This document shows positions 9,008 through 16,240 of a stretch of 64,000 nt of DNA, one piece after another; the stretch's first letter is position 1; each line of letters begins with the position of its first letter. Below the pieces are notes generated by a model, which saw only the letters and a list, made by a program, of their open reading frames with translations, had not been told where the DNA came from and searched no databases. A program made the translations under genes and the position numbers. The DNA comes from Micromonospora matsumotoense (GTDB lineage: Bacteria > Actinomycetota > Actinomycetes > Mycobacteriales > Micromonosporaceae), in assembly GCF_900091525.1 (NCBI RefSeq), contig NZ_FMCU01000001.1:62001-126000 (forward strand). Direction: 5' to 3'.

Positions 9008-9266
9008 GTGCGCGGTGTCTCCTCGGACCGGGCCGGGGCTGCGGGCCCCGGCGGAGGCACCTCCACGCGCGGATACAGGGGTGCGCGGGGGGACGGAGGC
9101 GCCGGAATGGTGGTCGGTCCGGCCGGTGGGCCGGGGCAGGGACGGGGTACGGCCGCTCAGACCGGCCGTGCCGTTCCTTCGGGTGCCGTCCGGGAGACCC
9201 GGATGCCCTCGGCGACCCATCACTCGCGCGTGCTTGGCTCCGCTGCGTTGATTCGACAGTGTGCCA

Positions 9267-9280
9267 TGGAAGCGCTCCCA
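9267..9280. promoter_or_regulatory. CebR/CelR-type operator 1
   Basis: TGGAAGCGCTCCCA, one mismatch to the known CebR/CelR consensus TGGGAGCGCTCCCA (a LacI-family repressor released by cellobiose). It lies 260 nt upstream of the GH48 start. Confidence 0.85.
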
Positions 9281-9294
9281 CAACAACTACCAGT

Positions 9295-9320
9295 ATCGAA
9301 ACGCAGGTCGATGTTTCGAT
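9295..9320. promoter_or_regulatory. Inverted repeat ATCGAAAC-N10-GTTTCGAT
   Basis: Perfect 8-bp arms at 9295-9302 and 9313-9320 lie between two CebR-like boxes. Spacing and half-site suit a second dimeric regulator of GH48; which one is not known. Confidence 0.5.
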
Positions 9321-9376
9321 CTCGTTTAGGGGCTTTCACAAAGCCGTGACGGGCGTTACAGTCGCAGCATCGCCGA

Positions 9377-9390
9377 TGGGAGCGCTTCCA
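9377..9390. promoter_or_regulatory. CebR/CelR-type operator 2
   Basis: TGGGAGCGCTTCCA, one mismatch to the consensus palindrome, 97 nt beyond operator 1. The pair could support looping or control of a second promoter. Confidence 0.85.
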
Positions 9391-9601
9391 TCGACGGAGA
9401 TGCAACAAGTGAAGGTCAGAACCGTGGTCGCCCGACCACGGGGTTCAGCCCGAACGGCTGACGACGGGCCAGCCCGGACACCGTCGCCAGCCATCACCCA
9501 CCATCACGGAGGGAGGTGGAACCAGAGCCACTCGCGTGGCCCGGCTCCCGCGCGACACGCATGACCGGACGCCAATTCGAGCGTGCGTGTGTGCAACACA
9601 G

Positions 9602-9634
9602 GTGGGGACGGGGGTTGCCCTCCCCCGTCCCCAC
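9602..9634 (+). terminator. Perfect hairpin between divergent genes
   Basis: GTGGGGACGGGGG (9602-9614) pairs with CCCCCGTCCCCAC (9622-9634) around a 7-nt loop, followed by ACTAAA. It has the form of an intrinsic terminator, yet neither flanking gene is transcribed towards it. Confidence 0.6.
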
Positions 9635-9849
9635 ACTAAACCCCCGTACTCGACAGGAAAAGAGGCCGACGGGTCAGGCGTGCGCGCCGCCCGGCCGGCC
9701 TCGATCGCTATCTGCCCCTCGGCAGTTGGGCCGACCGTCCCTCGACGGCGCCCGCCACACTCCCGATTCCCCATCCCGGCCGCCCACGCGCGCGGCCCTC
9801 TAGGCTGGCGGTCCGCCCCCGTGGCGGCCGGGCCGTCGCACGCCCGCGC

Positions 9850-9863
9850 TGGGAGCGCTCCCG
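9850..9863. promoter_or_regulatory. CebR/CelR-type operator 3
   Basis: TGGGAGCGCTCCCG, one mismatch to the consensus, with a perfect GGGAGCGCTCCC core. It is centred 45 nt before the GH1 start codon, where a bound repressor would block the promoter or early transcription. Confidence 0.85.
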
Positions 9864-9900
9864 GCCGTCGGGGTGGCCCGCACCCTGAGGAGAAAGATCC

Positions 9901-11397
9901 ATGTCGATACTCACCCGGCGACGCCTGCTGCGGCGCGCCGCGCTCTCCGCCACCGCCACCGCCGGCGCCGGGCTCTCCGCCGCCACCGGTGCCGGTGGCC
10001 TGATCGCGGCCACCGGCGCCCTCGCCGCCGGCTGTGACACGCCGAAGGGTGGCGACCCGAGCGCCGACCCCACCGCGGAGCGGGTGCGATTCCCGCACGA
10101 CTTCGGCTGGGGCGCCGCCACCTCGGCGTATCAGATCGAGGGTGCCGCGAAGGAGGACGGCCGGGGCGAATCGGTCTGGGACACCTTCAGCCACACCCCC
10201 GGACGTACCCGCAACGGTGACACCGGGGACGTGGCCGCCGACCACTACCACCGCTGGGCCGACGACCTGGACCTGATGCGCGACCTCGGGCTGCGCAGCT
10301 ACCGGTTCTCCATTTCCTGGCCCCGGATCCAGGCCGACGGCACCGGCAAGCCCAACCAGCGCGGGCTCGACTTCTACAGAAGGGTCATCGACGGGCTGCA
10401 CGAACGCGGCATCGCCCCGATGGTCACCCTCTTCCACTGGGACCTGCCGCAGGCGTTGCAGGACGACGGCGGCTGGGAGAACCGGGACACCGCCCACCGG
10501 TTCGCCGACTACGCCAACGCCGTCTACCGGGGCATCGGCGACCAGGTGCCGGTCTGGCTGACCATCAACGAACCCAAGACCGTGGTGCAGAACGGCTACC
10601 TCTGGGGCCACCACGCCCCGGGCCGGCAGGACGCCGACGCCGCCTACCTGGTTGCCCACCACCTCCAGCTCGCCCACGGCCTCGCCGTCCGCGCGCTGCG
10701 CGCCACCGGCTACGACACCCGGATCGGCCCGGCGCTGAACCTGCACCCGTGCTACCCCGCCGATGACAGCCCGGCCGCCGCCTCTGCCGCGACCCTGCAC
10801 GACGGGTACGAGAACCGGCTCTACCTGGACTCCATCCTCACCGGGGCCTACCCGGCCGACGTGCTGGCCGACCTCGGCCCGGACAGCCGGATGGTCAAGG
10901 GCATCCGCGACGGTGACCTGGCGATCATCGCCAGCCCGGTCGACCTGCTCGCGGTGCAGTATTACACCCCGCTCTACCTGACCGGCAACGGCAACACCGT
11001 CACCCGCTGGCCCACCAGCGAGGCGGACTGGCAGCAGATCTACCCGCAGGGCATGTACGACACCCTGACCCGGGTCACCCGCGACTACGGACCGATCCCG
11101 ATCACCGTCACCGAGAACGGCCTGCCCTGCCCGGACACCCTCGGCCCGGACGGCACCGTCGACGACCCCGGTCGGATCGCCTTCCTGCGCGACCACCTCG
11201 CCGCCGCCCACCGGGCCATCGCCGACGGCGTACCACTGGAGAGCTACCACGTCTGGTCGCTGCTGGACAACTTCGAGTGGGCAGAGGGATACGAACAGCG
11301 TTGGGGGCTGGTCTATGTGGACTACCCGACCCAGCGGCGGGTCCTGAAGCGCAGCGCCCACTGGTACCGCCAGGTCATCCGGGACAACGGCCTGTAG
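9901..11397 (+). CDS. Exported GH1 beta-glucosidase (Tat-type lipoprotein)
   Basis: A 498-residue protein. Residues 1-42 form a twin-arginine signal (TRRRLLRRAA) ending ALAAGC, so it is probably a Tat-exported lipoprotein attached at Cys. Residues about 58-495 are a complete GH1 barrel. It has FGWGAATSAYQIEG at the N-terminus, TINEPKT with the acid/base Glu, ITVTENGLP with the nucleophile Glu, and NFEWAEGYEQRWGL near the end. It hydrolyses cellobiose and cello-oligosaccharides to glucose. Most GH1 enzymes are cytoplasmic, so an exported version next to a GH48 cellulase is notable. The CebR-like box at 9850 implies co-regulation. The ATG follows GAGGAGAAAG with suitable spacing. Confidence 0.94.
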   Translation: MSILTRRRLLRRAALSATATAGAGLSAATGAGGLIAATGALAAGCDTPKGGDPSADPTAERVRFPHDFGWGAATSAYQIEGAAKEDGRGESVWDTFSHTPGRTRNGDTGDVAADHYHRWADDLDLMRDLGLRSYRFSISWPRIQADGTGKPNQRGLDFYRRVIDGLHERGIAPMVTLFHWDLPQALQDDGGWENRDTAHRFADYANAVYRGIGDQVPVWLTINEPKTVVQNGYLWGHHAPGRQDADAAYLVAHHLQLAHGLAVRALRATGYDTRIGPALNLHPCYPADDSPAAASAATLHDGYENRLYLDSILTGAYPADVLADLGPDSRMVKGIRDGDLAIIASPVDLLAVQYYTPLYLTGNGNTVTRWPTSEADWQQIYPQGMYDTLTRVTRDYGPIPITVTENGLPCPDTLGPDGTVDDPGRIAFLRDHLAAAHRAIADGVPLESYHVWSLLDNFEWAEGYEQRWGLVYVDYPTQRRVLKRSAHWYRQVIRDNGL

Positions 11398-11433
11398 GGC
11401 CGTCGGCCGGGAAACGGAAGACACCACCGGCAC

Positions 11434-11461
11434 GGCCGGACCGCGTGGGGGCGGTCCGGCC
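11434..11461. terminator. Bidirectional hairpin between GH1 and cvnB
   Basis: Perfect 11-bp stem GGCCGGACCGC / GCGGTCCGGCC with a 6-nt loop, placed between two convergent genes; no U-tract. Confidence 0.65.
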
Positions 11462-11529
11462 CGGCAGCCGACGGGCACCGTCCTCGTAGCTCCGCACCGG
11501 TGCCCCCGGCCGTCCCGCCCCGCGCCGGG

Positions 11530-11949
11530 TCAGCGGGGCAGGGCCTGCTGGAGTTCCGCGCGCAGCGCCGGGGTCAGCATCTCGCCGGCCTGCTTGGCCA
11601 GCCGGGCCATCTCGTAGCCCACCACGCCGACGTCCGCGTCCGCGCCGGCCAGGGTGGCCAGGATCGAACCGTCGCGGATCTGCATCACCAGGAAGTAGCC
11701 CCGGCCCATCTCGACCACCGTCTGCTTGACGATGTCCCCGTCGAACATCTGGGCCGCGCCCGCGGTGATGCTCATCAGCCCCGAGGTGACCGCCGCCAAC
11801 TTGTCCGCGTGGTCCCGGGGCAAGTGCGCCGAGATCGCCACCAGCAGACCGTCCGAGGAGACCACCACCGCGTGCGCCACCCCGGGCACCCGCTCCGCGA
11901 ACGCGTTGACCAACCAGTTCAGGTCACGCGCCTCCTGGCTCAGTGTCAT
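11530..11949 (-). CDS. cvnB: Roadblock/LC7 domain protein (conservon CvnB)
   Basis: A 139-residue single-domain roadblock/LC7 protein. It starts [19 protein letters not shown] and has [15 protein letters not shown] and a [20 protein letters not shown] block. In actinobacterial conservons CvnB sits between the CvnA kinase and the DUF742 protein CvnC, and probably regulates the small GTPase CvnD. Here the start ATG overlaps the stop of the kinase gene by one base (TGATG), showing operon coupling. No cvnC or cvnD follows; the next gene is convergent. The partner GTPase must be encoded elsewhere, or the system works without it. Confidence 0.92.
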   Translation of the reverse strand: MTLSQEARDLNWLVNAFAERVPGVAHAVVVSSDGLLVAISAHLPRDHADKLAAVTSGLMSITAGAAQMFDGDIVKQTVVEMGRGYFLVMQIRDGSILATLAGADADVGVVGYEMARLAKQAGEMLTPALRAELQQALPR

Positions 11950-14516
11950 CACTGTCGTCCTCCTTCGCTGCGCGCACCCGGCGGCAAGATTAACTCGGTG
12001 GTCTCCTCGGCCTCGGCACGGCGCACGCCGCTGTAGAGCCGCGACAGCATCCCGCCCACCGCCTCCGGGTCCAGGTCCTCGCGCACCCGCGCCGACGATG
12101 GCCGGGCCGGCTCGGTCACCGAGGTCAACTGGGCCATCGGCACCCGCACCGGCAGTCCCCGGTCGTTGGTGCCGCCGGTCACCGGGGTGAGCGGCGGTGC
12201 CGGAGTGCTCTTCCCCAGCGACACCGGCGAGGACGGGGCCGGCCCCTGCCGGGACCACCAACCGCCACCCTCGTCGGCCGGGGCGGGGGCCACCGGCGCC
12301 AGCACGTCCGCGGCGCGAACCGGCAGGGTGGCCGGCAGCCCGGGCCGCTGGTCCGGCACCCCCGGCCACTGTTGCGGGGGCCGCCCGGCCACCGGCAGGT
12401 CGGCCGGGCCGACCGGCCCGGACTGACGCGCCGCCTCGACGCGGCGGGGCACCGGGTCGACCGGGGCGAAGGTGGTGAGGGCCCGCTGCCCGGCGGGCGC
12501 GTCCAGCTCCACCGCCGGAGCCGGCGCGAGCAGGGTCGCCGGCAGCGCGATCCGCGCCACCAGACCCTGCCCCGCGGCCGTCAGCCGCACCCCGACGCCG
12601 TGCCGTGCGGCCAGGTGGCTGACCACGAAGTGACCCATCCGCTCGATGGCCGCCACGTCCGCCGCCGGTGGCGCCGCCAGCACCGCGTTGGCCTGCGCCA
12701 ACGCCGTCGGGCTCATACCGAGGCCGGCATCGGCGATCTCCACCACCGCACCACCGCCCTCGGCCCGCGCGGTCACCTGGACCGCGGTGTCCGGCCGGGA
12801 GAAGGCGGTCGCGTTCTCCAGCAGCTCCGCCATCAGGTGCACCAGCTCGCCGACGGCGTGCCCGACCACGTACAGGTCGGCCACCGACTCGTGGCGGACC
12901 CGCTGGTACTGCTCGATCTCGGCACTGGCGGCGAGCAGCACCGCGCCCAACCGCACCGGTCGGTTCCACCGGCGGGTGGACTCGGTGCCGGCCAGCACCA
13001 GCAGGCTCTCGTCGTTACGGCGCATCCGGGCGGCCAGGTGGTCCAGTTTGAACAGGTTCTCCAACTGGTCCGGGTCGGCCTCCTCCCGTTCCAGGTCGTC
13101 GAGCAGCTCCAGCTGCCGCTCCACCAGCACCTGGCTGCGTCGGGCCAGGTTCACGAACATCGCGTTGACGGTACGCCGGGTCTCCGCCTGCTCCACCGCC
13201 ACGCTGACCGCGCTGCGGTGCACCGCCACGAACGCCTCGGCCAGCTCGCCGATCTCGTCGAGCGACCGGACCACGGCGGGCGGCACGTCGATCTCCGGCA
13301 CCCCACCGTCGACAGCACGCAACCGGTCCAGGGCGTGCGGCAGCTCGACCTGGGCGATCCGCAGGGCCTGGTCACGCAGCCGCTGCATCGAGTTCGCGAT
13401 CGACCGGCCCACCAGCACGGCGAGCAGCACCGCCAGGGCGAGCACCACCACGACGCCGCCGAGCACCAGCAGGGTGGTGCGCAGCTGGGCGCCGCTGACC
13501 TCGTCGGCCCGGACCACCGCGTCGTCGAGCACCCGGGTCTCCAACTGCCGCAGCAGCGCCTGCCGCTGCTCGCTGGCCGTCCACCACTGGTTCGCGGGCA
13601 GCACCGCAGGCAGTGCGGTGCTGCCGGTCGCGATGCTCTTCTCCTCCAACCGGGTGGCGTCGACGAACGCCCCCTCGCGGGAGGTCCGGTCGTACGCCTG
13701 GATCTGGGCGGCGGTCGCGGCGACCCGGAACGCGCCCAACGCGGCCAACTGCTGGGCCCGCAGGTCGGTCAGGTTCACCTGGTCCTCCAGGCCGTACCGG
13801 CCGGCCCGGCCGGCGGCGTACAGCTGGCCCCGGATTCGCGACGACAGCTCCTTGACCCGGGCCAGCTGCACGTAACGCAGCACCACATCGGTCAGCTCCG
13901 GCCGGTCCGGCCCGGGGTCGGGCTCGGCGAGCAGCCCGAGCAGCGCCTCCACCGCCCGGTGGTAGTTACCGAGGATGGTCTCGCTGCTCAGCACCGCCGG
14001 CGGCACCGCCGCCCGGATGTAGACCACCTGGTCGTACGCCTCCAGCGCCTCCGCGTAGGCGACCTGCCAGGCGGCGTCGGAGTCGGCCAGCGGGCCGGCC
14101 GCCTCGCGCAGCGCGCCGACGGCCGTGTCGGTGGCGGAGTGCAGCGGCCGCAGGGCGAGCAGTGCGGCGTCCCGGTCGGCGGAGGTGCCCGCACGGCGCA
14201 GCGCCGCCAGTTCACCGGCGGTGCGGTCCCGTTCCTGCTGGAGGCGGTCCACCGCCGTGGTGATCTGCTGACCGATGCCGACCTGCCGGGCGAAGTCGTT
14301 GAGCGCGGTGGTCCGCCCGACCAGGCCGGTGGCCTGCACCCCGGCCAGCACCAGGAACGCCACCGACGGGATGACCAGGACGGTGGCGAGCTTGGTCCGC
14401 ATCCGCCAGTCCCGCAGCCGCAACGGCGAGCGCCGTCGATGCGGCACGACCCGCTCGTCGAGCCGGTTCCGACCCGGCGACTCCGCGCTCGGTGTCGGGT
14501 CGGGACCTGCGTCCAC
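11949..14516 (-). CDS. cvnA: Conservon sensor histidine kinase CvnA (nitrate-sensing type)
   Basis: An 855-residue membrane histidine kinase. A basic N-terminus precedes a first helix ([15 protein letters not shown]), then a large extracytoplasmic helical nitrate/sulfonate-sensing domain with the Q-Q-E-R-D-R motif ([15 protein letters not shown]). A second helix ([18 protein letters not shown]), a HAMP-like region and a GHKL ATPase with [12 protein letters not shown] (N box) and IADAGLGMS (G1) follow. The likely phospho-acceptor His is in [22 protein letters not shown], typical of CvnA. The C-terminal 180 residues are Pro-rich and probably disordered. The GTG at 14516 has GGAGG seven bases upstream. 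It is coupled to cvnB. The ligand is unknown. Confidence 0.9.
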   Translation of the reverse strand: MDAGPDPTPSAESPGRNRLDERVVPHRRRSPLRLRDWRMRTKLATVLVIPSVAFLVLAGVQATGLVGRTTALNDFARQVGIGQQITTAVDRLQQERDRTAGELAALRRAGTSADRDAALLALRPLHSATDTAVGALREAAGPLADSDAAWQVAYAEALEAYDQVVYIRAAVPPAVLSSETILGNYHRAVEALLGLLAEPDPGPDRPELTDVVLRYVQLARVKELSSRIRGQLYAAGRAGRYGLEDQVNLTDLRAQQLAALGAFRVAATAAQIQAYDRTSREGAFVDATRLEEKSIATGSTALPAVLPANQWWTASEQRQALLRQLETRVLDDAVVRADEVSGAQLRTTLLVLGGVVVVLALAVLLAVLVGRSIANSMQRLRDQALRIAQVELPHALDRLRAVDGGVPEIDVPPAVVRSLDEIGELAEAFVAVHRSAVSVAVEQAETRRTVNAMFVNLARRSQVLVERQLELLDDLEREEADPDQLENLFKLDHLAARMRRNDESLLVLAGTESTRRWNRPVRLGAVLLAASAEIEQYQRVRHESVADLYVVGHAVGELVHLMAELLENATAFSRPDTAVQVTARAEGGGAVVEIADAGLGMSPTALAQANAVLAAPPAADVAAIERMGHFVVSHLAARHGVGVRLTAAGQGLVARIALPATLLAPAPAVELDAPAGQRALTTFAPVDPVPRRVEAARQSGPVGPADLPVAGRPPQQWPGVPDQRPGLPATLPVRAADVLAPVAPAPADEGGGWWSRQGPAPSSPVSLGKSTPAPPLTPVTGGTNDRGLPVRVPMAQLTSVTEPARPSSARVREDLDPEAVGGMLSRLYSGVRRAEAEETTELILPPGARSEGGRQ

Positions 14517-14585
14517 GTCTCGCCTCCTCGGTCCCCGTCCCCACGACGGGGGGCCCGGTCCATCCAACCAGGCCAGACACCAGTG

Positions 14586-16013
14586 TCAACGGGTCGACGG
14601 GGCATCCGGCCGGGCGGACGTGCCGGACCCGGCGGTCGAGGTCGGCAAGGGGTCCTCCTCCGTACGGCCGGTGCCGCCGAGCCGGTCCGCATCGGGCACC
14701 CGACCCAGGGCGACCAGCGCGGCGCCGGTGGCCCCGATCTCCCGCTCCGCGCGGTGCCGGACCGGTCGCGGCGCGAGCGCCGCGGCGAACGCCGTACGCC
14801 ACCACGCGGAGGCGGTCACCGCTCCCCCACCGAGCACCACCTCGACCGGGGAGTCGACACCGGACTCCAGCACGGCGAGGTCGTCGGCGACCATCCGGCA
14901 CAACCCGGTCATCAGGCCGGCGAGGATGTCCACCCCGGTGCTGGAGAAGCTGAGCCCGCGCAGCTCACCGGAGCCGGCCGGGGTCAGACCGGGGGGCCGG
15001 TCCCCGCCCAGCCGTGGATTCACGGAGAGCAGACCGTCCGGGGACAACCGGGCCAACGCCGCGTCGAGGTCGGCCCCCTCGGGTAGCCGCAGTTCCCGGT
15101 TGGCCCAGGCGAACAGGTTCCCCCCGGACGAGTACGCCGCGCCGGTCACCACGTACTCGTGGTCCACCCGGTAGCGCCACAGCGAGGCGGGCAGGGGCGG
15201 CAACGCCGTGGCGGCCGGGACCCGCTGGATCAGCCGTACCGCGGCCGACGTGCCGACGGTGACCGCCGCCCGGCGGGGGTCCACGCAGCCGGAGCCGACG
15301 TTGGAGGCGGCCCCGTCACCGACCGGGGCGGCCCAGTCCGCCTCGGCGAGTTGCGGCCACCGCCGGGCGTGCGCGGACCGCAACCGGCCGTGCCAGTCCA
15401 TCGGGGCCAGCTCGGGAAGCTCGCCCGGCCGGACCCCGGCCAACGCGGCGGCCTCGGCGTCCCAGTCGAGCCGACGCAGGTCGAGCAGGCCGGTGCCGGA
15501 GGCCATCGACACCGACATCGGCGCGCTGTCGAGCAACTGGCCGAGGATGTACTCGACCAGGCCGGCGAACCGGGTCACCCCGGTCGTCCGGTCCCGCAGC
15601 CAGGGCAGCCGCACCGACCAGTAGCAGCGGTGCCACCACGCTCCGGTACGGCCGTGGAAGTCCTCGGGATCGGCCGGGCCGGTCGCGCCGGTGGCGGGTG
15701 CGGGCCGGGTGTCCAGCCAGGTCAGCACCGGGCCGAGCGGGTCACCGGCCCGGTCCAGGGGCAGCACCGAGTGCCACTGCGCGCAGACCGCGACCAGCCG
15801 GACGTCGCGCAGGTGACCGGCGGCGGCCAACTCGTCCAGACACTCGGTCAGGCCGGCCAGGTAGGCGGCGGCGTCCAGGGTGCCGGCACCGTCCTCGGTG
15901 ACCGACAGGTGCACCCTGCGGCGGGCCAACGCTCCCGGCAGCGGATCGGCGTCGGCGTCGAGCACCAGTCCCCGTACCGAGGAGGTGCCCAGGTCGAGAG
16001 CGAGAATGTTCAT
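14586..16013 (-). CDS. FGGY-family carbohydrate kinase (gluconokinase-like)
   Basis: A 475-residue sugar kinase with the ASKHA fold. MNILALDLGTSSVRGLVLD is the phosphate-1 loop, AVCAQWHSVLPLD and LTWLDTRP the sugar-site segment, and DGAASNVGSGC plus AAVTVGTSAAVR the second-domain phosphate motif. VEVVLGGGAVTASAWWRTAFAA is the adenosine motif. LDTR and the compact length resemble gluconate/xylulose kinases; the exact sugar is uncertain. The C-terminal 35 residues are a low-complexity tail. It precedes cvnA in the same direction with a 69-nt gap, so co-transcription is possible but not shown. Confidence 0.85.
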   Translation of the reverse strand: MNILALDLGTSSVRGLVLDADADPLPGALARRRVHLSVTEDGAGTLDAAAYLAGLTECLDELAAAGHLRDVRLVAVCAQWHSVLPLDRAGDPLGPVLTWLDTRPAPATGATGPADPEDFHGRTGAWWHRCYWSVRLPWLRDRTTGVTRFAGLVEYILGQLLDSAPMSVSMASGTGLLDLRRLDWDAEAAALAGVRPGELPELAPMDWHGRLRSAHARRWPQLAEADWAAPVGDGAASNVGSGCVDPRRAAVTVGTSAAVRLIQRVPAATALPPLPASLWRYRVDHEYVVTGAAYSSGGNLFAWANRELRLPEGADLDAALARLSPDGLLSVNPRLGGDRPPGLTPAGSGELRGLSFSSTGVDILAGLMTGLCRMVADDLAVLESGVDSPVEVVLGGGAVTASAWWRTAFAAALAPRPVRHRAEREIGATGAALVALGRVPDADRLGGTGRTEEDPLPTSTAGSGTSARPDAPSTR

Positions 16014-16075
16014 CGCGGGTCACGCTACCCGGCGCTGCCGGTGGGAACGCCCTTCCCCGCCGCCCGTGCGCCGCC

Positions 16076-16087
16076 TAGGGTGTCGTT
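16076..16087 (+). promoter_or_regulatory. -10 element of a leaderless transcript (trp leader)
   Basis: TAGGGT at 16076-16081 lies six bases before the ATG of the Trp leader peptide, the layout of leaderless actinobacterial transcripts. No convincing -35 was seen. Confidence 0.5.
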
Positions 16088-16147
16088 ATGCCCGCGCACC
16101 TGACCTGCTGGTGGCCCGCCGACCCGGCGGCCATCCCCCGCGCGTAG
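16088..16147 (+). CDS. trpL: Trp-rich leader peptide of the anthranilate synthase attenuator
   Basis: A 19-codon ORF, MPAHLTCWWPADPAAIPRA, with two adjacent Trp codons (16109-16114), 93 nt before the anthranilate synthase start. It closely resembles the Streptomyces trp leader, which has the pattern M-x-A-H...W-W(-W)...A-x-P-A-A. Ribosome stalling at the Trp codons when charged tRNA-Trp is scarce would favour an antiterminator over the terminator, inducing the downstream gene. A -10-like TAGGGT six bases upstream suggests that the ATG is the 5' end of the mRNA. Confidence 0.85.
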   Translation: MPAHLTCWWPADPAAIPRA

Positions 16148-16155
16148 CTCTCACG

Positions 16156-16221
16156 CGGCCGCCCCGACGAGGCGGCCGACGGATACCTCCCCGGCACCGG
16201 GGCCGCCCGACGAAGCGGCCC
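16156..16221 (+). promoter_or_regulatory. Attenuator hairpins of the trp leader
   Basis: CGGCCGCC (16156-16163) pairs with GGCGGCCG (16171-16178). GGGCCGC (16200-16206) pairs with GCGGCCC (16215-16221). The two hairpins are near-repeats with CGACGA loops, so arms of one can pair with the other, as expected for alternative terminator/antiterminator folds. No U-run follows. Confidence 0.6.
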
Positions 16222-16240
16222 GGCCCACGAGGAGAACCCG

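Larger units (their letters stand above)
9008..9900. other. 893-bp divergent control region of the cellulolytic locus
   Basis: No protein gene is supportable. It contains two CebR-like operators near the GH48 side and one near the GH1 start, an 8-bp inverted repeat between the first two (9295-9320), and a perfect 13-bp hairpin at 9602-9634. The 9281-9360 segment is clearly richer in A/T than its surroundings. Confidence 0.7.

Noticed and set aside
6170..9349. Very long open frame on the plus strand opposite the GH48 gene
   Set aside because: It is a shadow of a high-GC gene: Val/Arg/Gly-rich with no domain, while the minus strand encodes a complete CBM2-GH48 enzyme.
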